Positions 37,162 through 45,443 of a DNA stretch of 50,932 nucleotides are shown here, piece by piece; within the stretch, counting starts at the first letter, position 1, and every line of letters starts with the position of its first letter. The translations under genes were made by a program, and so were the position numbers. The stretch is taken from NCBI GenBank assembly GCA_020847975.1, contig JADLBD010000106.1:1-50932 (forward strand). Direction: 5' to 3'. The notes under the pieces were generated by a model. It did no database searches. It was not told where the DNA came from and was given only the letters and a program-made list of their open reading frames with translations. The DNA is from Bryobacterales bacterium (GTDB lineage: Bacteria > Acidobacteriota > Terriglobia > Bryobacterales > Bryobacteraceae).

Positions 37162-37995
37162 CTACAGGTCAGGCCGGGAAAAAACCGGCACTTCCCCGCC
37201 CAGAAACCCCGCAAAATCCTTGGCCGCAAACCGCAGCCCCACGAAAAACGCCCCAAACGCAGCGTACACCGCGCTCACTTCATCAAACCGCATCTCGTAG
37301 ATCAGCTTTTTGAACACCAGCGAATCGTCGGCGAACAGGTCCACGCCCCATTCCCAATCGTCGAACCCGATCGAGCCGGTGATGATCTGCCGTACCTGCC
37401 CGCCGTAGCGACGCCCCACCATGCCGTGCTCGTGCATCATGCGGGCGCGATCCGCCATCGGTTCCATGTACCAGTTTTTGTGTTCGCCGCGCTTGCGGTC
37501 CATCGGGTAGAAGCACACATAGCGCGCCGCCGGGATGTCGGGAAACAATCGCGAGGCCATCGCCTCGCGCTGCCGCCGCAGCACCTCTTCGACCCCGGCA
37601 TTCCACTCTTCGCTGTGCGGCGTCACGCCCCTCTCGGCGAGCGAGGCATACGTCTTGCCTGTGGATTCATACAATCCCAACTCCACCACGGACACGTACG
37701 AATTCACCGGCTCCAGGTATTCTGAAAGCCGCAGCCGTGACACGGCCATTTGCGCCGCCGCGAGCTCCTCGAAATCCTTGCGGAAGTGAATGAGCATCAG
37801 GTCACACTTGTGCCCCAGCATGGCGTAGGCAGCGCTCGACTTCCCGTCCGCCAGCGCGCCGGCGGCCTCGCCCACAATCTCCTGCTTCTCCTTCTGTGGA
37901 AGCGCACGCCAGGCGCTCCACTTCACGCGCATCATCTGGTGCAAAACGGCTGCCCCCTCCAGGGTCAGCGGTACGGCCGGTAATGCTTGACTCAT
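37162..37995 (-). CDS. Coproheme decarboxylase HemQ (ChdC)
   Basis: A 277-residue chlorite-dismutase-fold protein of the HemQ type, which oxidatively decarboxylates two propionates of coproheme III to give heme b. YPMDRKR carries the catalytic Tyr163, and MMHEHGMVGRRYGGQVRQIITGSIGFDDWEWGVDLFADD contains His190, the expected proximal heme ligand, in the same setting as Firmicutes HemQ. The whole length is somewhat longer than Firmicutes HemQ (about 250). With the neighbouring ferrochelatase it completes the last two steps of the coproporphyrin pathway. Confidence 0.92.
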   Translation of the reverse strand: MSQALPAVPLTLEGAAVLHQMMRVKWSAWRALPQKEKQEIVGEAAGALADGKSSAAYAMLGHKCDLMLIHFRKDFEELAAAQMAVSRLRLSEYLEPVNSYVSVVELGLYESTGKTYASLAERGVTPHSEEWNAGVEEVLRRQREAMASRLFPDIPAARYVCFYPMDRKRGEHKNWYMEPMADRARMMHEHGMVGRRYGGQVRQIITGSIGFDDWEWGVDLFADDSLVFKKLIYEMRFDEVSAVYAAFGAFFVGLRFAAKDFAGFLGGEVPVFSRPDL

Positions 37996-38002
37996 TGTCC
38001 TT

Positions 38003-38512
38003 TTATGATGCCATTTCCCCGTTGTGCCGCACTTTGAACTTCAGCGAGTGGACAGGCGCGTCAACAGCACCGAGTCGAGTTCCATCACCGTTGCTCAGTA
38101 TTCCGTCCAGTGGCCGGTGCGGAACCCGATGAAATCGTCGAACCCCTGGGCATGGGGGACGAACGGGTAAACTTCGCCCAGATGCCACTTGCCGATGATG
38201 GCGGTGCGGTAGCCCGCCGGGCGCAGCGCCTCGGCAAGGGTGATCTCGCTCGTCCGCATCGTCTCGCGCCCGCTTGTTACGCCGTGCACGCCGGAGCGCA
38301 GATGATAACGCCCGGTAAGCAGGCTCGCGCGGGTGGGCGCGCAGACGGGAGAGACATAGAACCTCGTGAACTCGACGCTCTGCCGCGCCAGCGCATCCAG
38401 GTTCGGCGTCTTTCATGATGAGCAACACGTTCGGGCGGCTTTGCGCGGCAAGCGGGCGGGCGGCAGCCGCGGCGGACAGCCCGCCGGGCAACTGCCGCCT
38501 TGTGGTCCGCAT
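38003..38512 (-). pseudogene. Decayed sulfatase (frameshifted and truncated)
   Basis: One frame begins MRTTRRQLPGGLSAAAAARPLAAQSRPNVLLIMKD, a Tat-like leader plus the start of a sulfatase. The next part is in another frame: TPNLDALARQSVEFTRFYVSPVCAPTRASLLTGRYHLRSGVHGVTSGRETMRTSEITLAEALRPAGYRTAIIGKWHLGE...HWTEY, then a stop. CAPTR is the Cys-x-Pro-x-Arg sulfatase signature, where Cys would be turned into formylglycine. The normal D-D-x-G-x-x-D metal-ligand stretch between the two parts is missing, and the C-terminal two thirds of the enzyme are gone. It is not functional. Confidence 0.85.
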
Positions 38513-38514
38513 GG

Positions 38515-38901
38515 CTATGCTTTCGGCTTGTAGGCGATGCAGTCGATTTCGACTTTCATCGTGTCGTTGGCGAACTTCGTCTCGACGGTGGTGCGCGCCG
38601 GTTTCGCCTCGCCGAAGAATTCGGCATACACCGAATTCATCGCGTTGAAATCACGCCCGTCCTTGAGAAACACCGAGCACTTCACCACGTCGGCCATGCT
38701 TGCCCCGGCGGCTGTCAGGATGCGCTGAATGTTGGTCAGCGTGACGCGCGTCTCGTGCTCAATGGTTCCAAAGGAGAACTCGTTTGTCACGGAATCAATG
38801 GGCCCCTGGCCGGCGACGAAGATGAAGTCGCCGGCGCGGACCGCGGGCGAATACGGCCCGCGCGGCTTTGGACTGTCGGATGGATAGATGCGTTCAATCA
38901 T
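38515..38901 (-). CDS. RidA family protein (reactive intermediate deaminase)
   Basis: A 128-residue protein of the RidA/YjgF/YER057c family, which hydrolyses reactive enamine or imine intermediates. Family motifs are PSDSPKPRGPYSPAVRAGDFIFVAGQGPID, TRVTLTNIQRILTAAGASMADVVKCSVFLKDGRDFNAMNSVYAEFFG and PARTTVETKFANDTMKVEIDCIAYK. The conserved Arg of the active site (PARTT) is present. It stands on its own, with the sulfatase pseudogene 2 bp downstream. Confidence 0.95.
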   Translation of the reverse strand: MIERIYPSDSPKPRGPYSPAVRAGDFIFVAGQGPIDSVTNEFSFGTIEHETRVTLTNIQRILTAAGASMADVVKCSVFLKDGRDFNAMNSVYAEFFGEAKPARTTVETKFANDTMKVEIDCIAYKPKA

Positions 38902-38937
38902 TGTCTATCCATCCTACCTTGCGGTTTGCCCGGTGGC

Positions 38938-40359
38938 CTACCCGTCGGTCTTTTTGCGGCGCGTTGTGGTCTTGCGCGCGGGCTTCGGACCATTGGCGGC
39001 CTTACGCGGAGCACGTTTGCGCACGGGAGCCGGCTTCGGCGGCGGAGGATTCGGCTCCATCATCGTCGGCTGCCCTTCCACGTAGGGTTGGGGTCCATCT
39101 TCCTCTTCCTCCGGTTCCGGCAGTTCCGGCTCCGGCGGCAATGCGGGAGGGTAGAACTCGGCGCCCAGGTACACCGTGGCGCCCTTTTCGTGCCGTTCCA
39201 ACCGCACCACGAAGCTGTCCTGCGCGAAGGTGAGGAACTCGAAGAATTCCTGGAACCCGTAGGTGTGGATGTCGAACTGCGGAAACTCCTCCGCCAACCA
39301 CGCGGCGAGTTCGTCCGAGGGACGGCCATCCTCCATCTCCAGACGATGGATTTCCAGCACCTCACGCAACACGGGCAGGGCCTCTTCCGGCTTCACCACC
39401 GGACCCGACGGTCCCTTGCGCTCAATGGTGTAGTGCCCGCCGTGGCCTTTGGCTTCCACCAGGCCCGCCTTCTTCAACTTGTCGACGAATTCCGAAAAGC
39501 TGTTGCAGCCATAAGCCTTCTCGGAAAACGCCGGGTCCAGTTGCAGCATGGTGGACTTCAGCAGCCCAAGCTGCGGCTTCACCTCGCGCCGTTCGAGGAC
39601 CTGGAGCGCGCGCTCGACCAGCGGCATGGCATGTGTAAGTTCGAGCGGAGCCGGACGGTTCCGCTGCCACTTCTCCCGCTTTTCGTCGCGCCGCTCATGC
39701 CGGTCCGGGCCGCGGTCCGGGCCGCGGTCCGGACCACGGTCTCCGGACTTCTCCTGAGGCCGCTCGTACGGCCGCTCTTCCCTTCTTTCTTCCCTTCTCT
39801 CTTCCCTGCGTTCCTCGCGCCGCTCTTCCTTGCGCTCTTCCTTGCGCTCTTCCCGCCGCTCGGGCGCCACAACGGTCACCTTATCGCCGCGCGAGTCGAG
39901 CAGCGCTTCATAGCTGACGAATTCGTGGCAGTTCTGCTGGAGGATGGTGCTGGTGAACGCCTTTCCGCCGACAATGAAGATTCGTTTTCCGAACTCCTTC
40001 AGCTTGTTCACCAGAGGTATAAAGTCACTGTCGCCGCTGACGATGGCGAAGGCGTTCACGTGCGGGTGGGTGAATGCCATCTCCAGTGCGTCAAGGGCAA
40101 GGTTAATATCTGCGCCGTTCTTGTCGCCGCGCGGCGACGGGTTGCGCTGGACCATTTGCACGGCGTTCTCCGCCATCTGGCGCGTGGCAAAGTCCTGCCG
40201 GCTCCAGTTGGCATAGGCGAACTTGGCAACGATGTCGCCGCGCTCCTTCAATGCGTCCAGTGCGAGTGAGACATCAAAGTCCCGGCGCAAGGTCGATTTC
40301 ACACCGATCTCGATATTGTCGTAGTCGACGAATACGGCGATGTTGAGTTTTTCTTGCAT
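38938..40359 (-). CDS. NYN-domain ribonuclease-like protein with LOTUS/OST-HTH domains
   Basis: A 473-residue protein. Residues 1-155 are a NYN (PIN-like) domain of the LabA/DUF88 type: LNIAVFVDYDNIEIG, KNGADINLALDALEMA, VSGDSDFIPLVNKLKEFGKRIFIVG, with Asp residues for a metal-dependent RNase site. A low-complexity linker (about 165-235) contains runs of EERRE and three DRGP units. Two helix-turn-helix-like regions (LLKSTMLQLDPAFSEKAYGCNSFSEFVDKLKKAGLVEAKGHGGHYTIE and ELAAWLAEEFPQFDIHTYGFQEFFEFLTFAQDSFVVRLE) match OST-HTH/LOTUS RNA-binding domains. A basic Lys/Arg/Pro tail ends the protein. TTG 40371 is an alternative start; ATG 40359 has GAGAGA before it. Confidence 0.88.
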   Translation of the reverse strand: MQEKLNIAVFVDYDNIEIGVKSTLRRDFDVSLALDALKERGDIVAKFAYANWSRQDFATRQMAENAVQMVQRNPSPRGDKNGADINLALDALEMAFTHPHVNAFAIVSGDSDFIPLVNKLKEFGKRIFIVGGKAFTSTILQQNCHEFVSYEALLDSRGDKVTVVAPERREERKEERKEERREERREERREERREERPYERPQEKSGDRGPDRGPDRGPDRHERRDEKREKWQRNRPAPLELTHAMPLVERALQVLERREVKPQLGLLKSTMLQLDPAFSEKAYGCNSFSEFVDKLKKAGLVEAKGHGGHYTIERKGPSGPVVKPEEALPVLREVLEIHRLEMEDGRPSDELAAWLAEEFPQFDIHTYGFQEFFEFLTFAQDSFVVRLERHEKGATVYLGAEFYPPALPPEPELPEPEEEEDGPQPYVEGQPTMMEPNPPPPKPAPVRKRAPRKAANGPKPARKTTTRRKKTDG

Positions 40360-40496
40360 CTGTTCTCTCAACCTGTGCGATCTTCTTCTTTCGATTCCTT
40401 CGGACGCGCATGCCTGCGGCTTGCGCGCCTGGTAGACGATACGCTACGCCCGGATGGGCGGCGCGACGCTACCTGCCCCCGGAGAGGCAAATTGCT

Positions 40497-40901
40497 TCAA
40501 GCAGGCTGCTGGATCGCGGATCGGATAAACTTGACGATCTCTTCCAGCGATGCACCCGGCTGAAACACCTCCGCCACTCCGTACTTCTCTTTTAACTGTC
40601 TGGCATCCTCATCGGGAATGATGCCCCCAACTACAACCACCAATCCGGTCATGTCCTTCTCGCGGAGCAACTCCATCAGCCGGGGAACAATCGCGTTGTG
40701 AGCTCCGGAGAGGATGCTGAGGCCGATTACCTGCACATCCTCCTGTAGGGCCGCGTTGGCGATCATCTCGGGCGTCTGCCGCAACCCGGTATAGATCACT
40801 TCCATACCGGCATCCCGCAGAGCCCGCGCAATCACCTTGGCGCCCCGGTCATGACCGTCGAGACCTGGTTTGGCTACAAGAACTCGGATCGGACTGGTCA
40901 T
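40497..40901 (-). CDS. Methylmalonyl-CoA mutase, cobalamin-binding subunit
   Basis: A 134-residue B12-binding domain. It begins [37 protein letters not shown] with the base-off motif DxHxxG (Asp15, His17, Gly20), followed by LSGAH and [29 protein letters not shown]. It is the small subunit of a split mutase; the large catalytic subunit is encoded directly upstream, 30 bp away on the same strand. Together they would convert methylmalonyl-CoA and succinyl-CoA with adenosylcobalamin. Confidence 0.95.
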   Translation of the reverse strand: MTSPIRVLVAKPGLDGHDRGAKVIARALRDAGMEVIYTGLRQTPEMIANAALQEDVQVIGLSILSGAHNAIVPRLMELLREKDMTGLVVVVGGIIPDEDARQLKEKYGVAEVFQPGASLEEIVKFIRSAIQQPA

Positions 40902-40931
40902 TTGTTGATACCCAAATTATAGAACGCTCCG

Positions 40932-42533
40932 CTAAAGTACGCTGGTCTCGGTCCAGGAACCGAACACATCCCGAAACGCCTGGCAGATTTCGCCCACGGT
41001 CACGTAGGCCTTCACCGCTTCGAGGATGTGAGGCATGGTGTTCTCTTCACCTGCCGCCGCCTTGCGCAGCCGGTCGAGGCACGCATTCGCCTTGGCGGAG
41101 TCCCGTTTGCGCCGCAAAGCGGCCAGCTTTTCTTCCTGCCGGCGCGCGGCCGAATCGTCAATCTGGAGCAGTTCAATCTGCTCGTCCTCTTCGCTCTGGA
41201 AGCGGTTCACTCCCACAATCACCGCCTCCCCTTTCTCCACCTGGCGCTGGTACCGGAAGCTCGCATCCGCGATCTCCTTCTGCGGGAAGCTCTGCTCGAT
41301 CGCGGGGATCATCCCTCCCATCCCGTCGATGCGGCGGATGTAATCGTTTGCCTGCCGCTCGACTTCGTTCGTCAGCCACTCCAGGTAGTAGCTGCCGCCC
41401 AGCGGATCCGCCACCTCCGGAATACCGCTTTCGTGGGCGATTACCTGTTGCGTGCGCAGCGCCAGCGTGACGGCGTGCTCGCTGGGCAACGCATAAGCCT
41501 CATCAAGCGAATTCGTGTGCAGGCTCTGCGTGCCGCCCAGCACCCCGGCGAGCGCCTGAATCGTCGTGCGGATCACGTTGTTGTACGGCTGTTGCCACGT
41601 CAGCGAACAACCCGCCGTCTGCGTGTGGAACCGCATCTTCCAACTCCGCTCGTCCCTGGCGCCGTAGCGGTCGCGCATGATGTATGCCCACATGCGCCGC
41701 GCCGCGCGGTATTTGGCGATCTCCTCGAAGAAATCGTTATGCGCGTTGAAGAAGAAGCTCAGCCGCGGGGCGAACTCGTCCACCTTCAGCCCGCGCTCGA
41801 GCGCCCAATCCACATACTCGATGCCATCCCGCAGCGTGAAGGCCAGTTCCTGCACTGCCGTCGAACCCGCCTCGCGAATGTGATAGCCGCTGATGGAAAT
41901 CGGGTTGAACTTCGGGACCTCGCGCGCGCAGAATTCGATCACGTCCGTCACCAGCCGCATCGACGGACGCGGCGGATAGAGAAACTCCTTCTGGGCGATG
42001 TACTCCTTCAAAATGTCGTTCTGAAGCGTTCCGGAAAGCTTCGCGCGGTCCGCGCCCTGCTGCTCCGCCACGGCAAGGTACATGGCAAACAGCACCGGAG
42101 CCGGCGAGTTGATGGTCATCGAAACCGTGACGTCGCCGAGTGGAATACCCCGGAACAGGGTTTCCATGTCTGCCAGCGAGCTGATGGCGACGCCGCACTT
42201 TCCCACCTCGCCGGCTGCGTTCGGATGATCGCCATCCACGCCCATCAGCGTCGGCAGGTCGAACGCAACCGAAAGCCCGGTCTGCCCTTGCGCAAGCAGA
42301 TACCTGTAGCGTTCGTTGGTTTCCTCCGGCGTGGCGAAGCCCGAGAACTGGCGCATGGTCCACAGCCTGCCCCGGTACATCGTCTCGTGAATGCCGCGCG
42401 TATAGGGAAACTCGCCGGGCGCGGGCAATACTGGCAGTCCCGCCACATCCCCGGCCGTATAGTAAGGTTCCAGCGGAATTCCGCTCAAGGATTCACAGCG
42501 GCGCTCGCCCGTCCCCGCCGCACGCAGCTTCAT
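40932..42533 (-). CDS. Methylmalonyl-CoA mutase, large catalytic subunit
   Basis: A 533-residue TIM-barrel subunit lacking the B12 domain. The sequence follows the family: [124 protein letters not shown] and [28 protein letters not shown]. Also present is [41 protein letters not shown]. The two-subunit form (533 + 134) is the archaeal/acidobacterial arrangement. Mutases for ethylmalonyl- or isobutyryl-CoA share this plan; methylmalonyl-CoA is the most likely substrate. The start region is unusual (see the tiny leader frame). Confidence 0.93.
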   Translation of the reverse strand: MKLRAAGTGERRCESLSGIPLEPYYTAGDVAGLPVLPAPGEFPYTRGIHETMYRGRLWTMRQFSGFATPEETNERYRYLLAQGQTGLSVAFDLPTLMGVDGDHPNAAGEVGKCGVAISSLADMETLFRGIPLGDVTVSMTINSPAPVLFAMYLAVAEQQGADRAKLSGTLQNDILKEYIAQKEFLYPPRPSMRLVTDVIEFCAREVPKFNPISISGYHIREAGSTAVQELAFTLRDGIEYVDWALERGLKVDEFAPRLSFFFNAHNDFFEEIAKYRAARRMWAYIMRDRYGARDERSWKMRFHTQTAGCSLTWQQPYNNVIRTTIQALAGVLGGTQSLHTNSLDEAYALPSEHAVTLALRTQQVIAHESGIPEVADPLGGSYYLEWLTNEVERQANDYIRRIDGMGGMIPAIEQSFPQKEIADASFRYQRQVEKGEAVIVGVNRFQSEEDEQIELLQIDDSAARRQEEKLAALRRKRDSAKANACLDRLRKAAAGEENTMPHILEAVKAYVTVGEICQAFRDVFGSWTETSVL

Positions 42534-42552
42534 GCCTTCATTGTAACCTCCT
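42530..42552 (-). promoter_or_regulatory. Shine-Dalgarno plus three-codon leader frame before the mutase
   Basis: AGGAGG (complement of 42547-42552) is 5 nt before an ATG at 42541, which opens ATG-AAG-GCA-TGA. The TGA overlaps the mutase ATG (42533) as ATGA. The mutase start itself lies 13 nt from the ribosome-binding sequence, so it may be reached by termination-reinitiation. Confidence 0.5.
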
Positions 42553-42607
42553 GAAGAATCTTGCGATTTGCCAGGGCTTCAGCCTATGATGCGGTAGACC
42601 ATTGCAT

Positions 42608-44632
42608 ATGAACGCGAAAAAACACCAGCCGTTCGTACCCGAATCCATGCAGATGACCGAGTTCACGGCGCGCGCCGTGATCATCGGCATTTGTCTCACT
42701 GTCGTTCTCGGCGCGGCCAATGCTTATCTTGGCCTGCGCGCCGGCATCACCATCGCCGCGACGTATCCCGCCGCAGTCATCGGCATGGCTGCCCTGCGCC
42801 TCTTCAAAGGCTCCGTTCTCGAAGAGAACATCTGCCGCACCGCCGGCTCGATCGGCGAATCGGTAGCCGCCGGCGCCATCTTCACCATCCCCGCCTTCGT
42901 CATTTCGCGCGCCTGGCCGTCGTTCGGGTTTGAGGACGCCTACTGGAAATCCACCTCGCTCATGCTGGTGGGCAGCATTGTTGGCGTTCTTTTCGTCTCG
43001 CTGGTGCGGCGGGTGATGGTGGAAGATCCCGAACTTCCTTTCCCCGAATCCGTCGCCGCCTCGGAAATCCACAAGGCGGGCCGCCGCGGGGCCGAGGCGG
43101 TGAAATTTCTCTTCTACAACATTGGCATTGGCGGCGTGGTCTATCTGCTCGGCAAGTTCCAACTCTTCGCGCTCGACCACCAGGTGGGTGGCATCGCTTT
43201 GGGAACACCCGGAGTCACCCGCGTCAGGCTCGGCATCGGAGAGGGCGCCCCGGCGGCGAATACCGGCGGCTTCGCCTCCTTCGCGGCTCCCGAAGTGAGT
43301 CCGGCGCTGCTCGGCGTGGGCTACATCATCGGCCCGAAACTCGCCGCGCTCCAGTTTTCCGGCGGCGTGCTCGCCTGGGCATTGCTCGTGCCGCTGCTGG
43401 TGTACTTCCTTGGCCCTTCTCTAGCCCCCGGCTTCACGGCGAACGGCGTCACCAACTGGGACGCCATGGCCGGGTCGCTGTGGCGCTTCATTGTCCGCCC
43501 CATGGCCGTGGGAGGAATGCTGGTGGGCGCGGCCTATACGCTGTTCCGGATGCGCAAGAGCCTTACTTCCGGCCTCGGCCGCGCGTTTGCTGAACTCAAA
43601 CACGGTCAACCGCCGCTCGAATCCGTCAGCCGCATGGAGCGGTACATGAGTTCGAAGGTAGTCCTCTCGCTCATCGGCGTGATGTTCCTGTTAATGATCG
43701 CCCTGTACTACTATTTTTCGGAAAGCATCGTCGCCGCTGTGGTGGCCGCGGCCGTCATGATCGTCATCGGATTCTTTTTCGCCACGGTCTCCGGAAGCCT
43801 GGTCGGCGTCATCGGATCTTCCAACAACCCCATCTCCGGCCTCACGCTCTCCACGCTGCTCATCGCCGCGCTGCTCATGGTGGCGCTCGGGTTCAGCGGA
43901 CCGAAAGGCGTCGTCGTCGTTCTCGGCGTGGCTGCGGTGGTCTGCGTCTCTTCCGCGGTGGCCGGCGAACTGCTCCAGGATTTCAAGGTCGGCTACATCC
44001 TCGGCGGCACCCCGCGCACCATTCAGATTGTGGAACTCATCGCCGTGGTCGTTGCCTGCCTCATCATGTACTTCCCTCTCTGGCTCCTCAATGAGGGCGA
44101 TCTGCTCCAGGGCGGCCAGGGATTCGGCGGAGCCGCTCTGCCCGCCCCGCAAGCCGGACTCATGGCGATGATGGCCCAGGGCATCGTGGGCGGCGACATG
44201 GCATGGCCGCTGGTCGCCGTGGGCATGTTCCTTGGCATTGTCATGATCATGCTTCAGGTAAAGAGCCCGATGCTTTTCGCGGTCGGCATGTACCTGCCTT
44301 TCGGAACCACGTTCGCCATCTTCGTGGGCGGCTTGATCCGCTGGCTCGCCGAGAGCGTGGCGCGACGCCGCGGTTACAACGAAGCGCAACTGGCGCGAGT
44401 GGAAAACGCCGGCATCCTCACCGCCTCCGGCCTGATCGCCGGAGAGGCGCTCACCGGCCTGGTGTGGTCCGGCATGCAGTTCCTTCCGCCGGGGTCTATC
44501 CCGAATTTCCATAACGAGTCGTATGCCATCGGCTTTGCCGTCCTGCTGGGGCTTGCCGTGCTGCTGATCCGGCTCCCCTTGACCAACGCCGGCTCACCCG
44601 ACGAACCCGCGCCGCCCGCGGCCATTGTTTAG
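42608..44632 (+). CDS. OPT-family oligopeptide/metal-chelate transporter
   Basis: A 674-residue inner-membrane transporter of the OPT family, which moves short peptides or metal-siderophore-like complexes. About 16 hydrophobic segments can be traced, starting TEFTARAVIIGICLTVVLGAANAYLGLRAGITIAATYPAAVIGMAAL, then GSIGESVAAGAIFTIPAFVI, and the repeated IGSSNNPISGLTLSTLLIAALLMVALG block. The C-terminal NIGGMGL-like region is represented by GGLIRWLAE. The start is ATG 42608 rather than TTG 42602. It ends at TAG 44630-44632, overlapped by a Shine-Dalgarno sequence for the following gene. Confidence 0.93.
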   Translation: MNAKKHQPFVPESMQMTEFTARAVIIGICLTVVLGAANAYLGLRAGITIAATYPAAVIGMAALRLFKGSVLEENICRTAGSIGESVAAGAIFTIPAFVISRAWPSFGFEDAYWKSTSLMLVGSIVGVLFVSLVRRVMVEDPELPFPESVAASEIHKAGRRGAEAVKFLFYNIGIGGVVYLLGKFQLFALDHQVGGIALGTPGVTRVRLGIGEGAPAANTGGFASFAAPEVSPALLGVGYIIGPKLAALQFSGGVLAWALLVPLLVYFLGPSLAPGFTANGVTNWDAMAGSLWRFIVRPMAVGGMLVGAAYTLFRMRKSLTSGLGRAFAELKHGQPPLESVSRMERYMSSKVVLSLIGVMFLLMIALYYYFSESIVAAVVAAAVMIVIGFFFATVSGSLVGVIGSSNNPISGLTLSTLLIAALLMVALGFSGPKGVVVVLGVAAVVCVSSAVAGELLQDFKVGYILGGTPRTIQIVELIAVVVACLIMYFPLWLLNEGDLLQGGQGFGGAALPAPQAGLMAMMAQGIVGGDMAWPLVAVGMFLGIVMIMLQVKSPMLFAVGMYLPFGTTFAIFVGGLIRWLAESVARRRGYNEAQLARVENAGILTASGLIAGEALTGLVWSGMQFLPPGSIPNFHNESYAIGFAVLLGLAVLLIRLPLTNAGSPDEPAPPAAIV

Positions 44633-44650
44633 GAGGTCAGTTTAGGAGGT
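44628..44650 (+). promoter_or_regulatory. Tandem Shine-Dalgarno repeat before the UlaG-like gene
   Basis: TTTAGGAGGT occurs twice, at 44628-44637 and 44641-44650. The first covers the OPT stop codon. The second is at good distance from ATG 44656. Whether the first copy is used is unknown. Confidence 0.6.
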
Positions 44651-44655
44651 TTTCC

Positions 44656-45438
44656 ATGTCCCTCATGACAGATATTCGAGCCTATCCGGTAGCGAAAAAC
44701 AGCGTCGCCCTCTGGTGGCTCGGCCAGAGCGGCTACATCTTCAAGACCCATGAAGGCACACTCACCAGCGTCGACATGTACCTCACCGATAGCTGCAACG
44801 GCATTGCGCCGGGAATGAACATGGCGCGCAAAGTGCCCGTGCTCATCGCGCCGGAAGAGCTGGACGTGGACATCTTCACCTGCACGCACAATCATCAGGA
44901 CCACACCGATCCGCTCACCATCCGCGGCTTGCGCAACAAGGACACCATGCGGTTCATCGGGCCGCATCCTTCCTGCGGCGTTTTCCGCGCCGAGAACATC
45001 GAGGAAGGCCGCATCACGCCCACCTGGCCGCAAAACATCCTCGAAATCAGCGATGTCCGCATCACGGGAACCTTTGCCTTGCCCACCGATGACACGGACC
45101 TCAACCACATGGGCTATCTCTACGAATTCGGCTCGGGCCCGAAGATCTACATCACCGGCGACACGGACTTCAGCGAATTACTTTTCGCGAACGAGAAGCA
45201 CAAACCGGAGGTTGTGATCACGGTGATCAACGGAGGCTTCAACAACCTGTCGCACTGGGAGGCGGCCGAGGTGTGTTCGCGGATCAAGCCGAAGCTCGCC
45301 ATTCCCAGCCACTACGATATGTTCCCCGATAACTCGATCGACCCGAAGCAATTCCGCGCCACGCTCCACCTGCGGGCGCCGGATGTGGCGTATCAGGAGT
45401 TGGTGCACGGGCGGCCGTACGTCTTCGAACGGAGCTGA
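44656..45438 (+). CDS. UlaG-like metallo-beta-lactamase-fold hydrolase
   Basis: A 260-residue metal-dependent hydrolase of the UlaG/L-ascorbate-6-phosphate lactonase-like branch. HNHQDH (78-83) provides the HxHxDH metal motif, a later ITGDTDFSE gives the bridging Asp, and AIPSHYDMFP the C-terminal His. The N-terminal SVALWWLGQSGYIFKTHEGTLTSVDMYLTD is typical of this subgroup. The true substrate is unknown; many relatives act on lactones or phosphodiesters. It follows the OPT transporter and may act on what that imports. Confidence 0.9.
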   Translation: MSLMTDIRAYPVAKNSVALWWLGQSGYIFKTHEGTLTSVDMYLTDSCNGIAPGMNMARKVPVLIAPEELDVDIFTCTHNHQDHTDPLTIRGLRNKDTMRFIGPHPSCGVFRAENIEEGRITPTWPQNILEISDVRITGTFALPTDDTDLNHMGYLYEFGSGPKIYITGDTDFSELLFANEKHKPEVVITVINGGFNNLSHWEAAEVCSRIKPKLAIPSHYDMFPDNSIDPKQFRATLHLRAPDVAYQELVHGRPYVFERS

Positions 45439-45443
45439 GCCGT

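Noticed and set aside
39660..39870. Short tandem repeats that might suggest a CRISPR array
   Set aside because: They are in-frame EERRE and DRGP codon repeats inside the NYN gene, with no spacers.
38500..40269. 589-codon frame antisense to the NYN gene and RidA
   Set aside because: Low-complexity product without domains; opposite strand has clear families.
41028..42554. 508-codon frame antisense to methylmalonyl-CoA mutase
   Set aside because: Arg/His-rich shadow of a certain gene.
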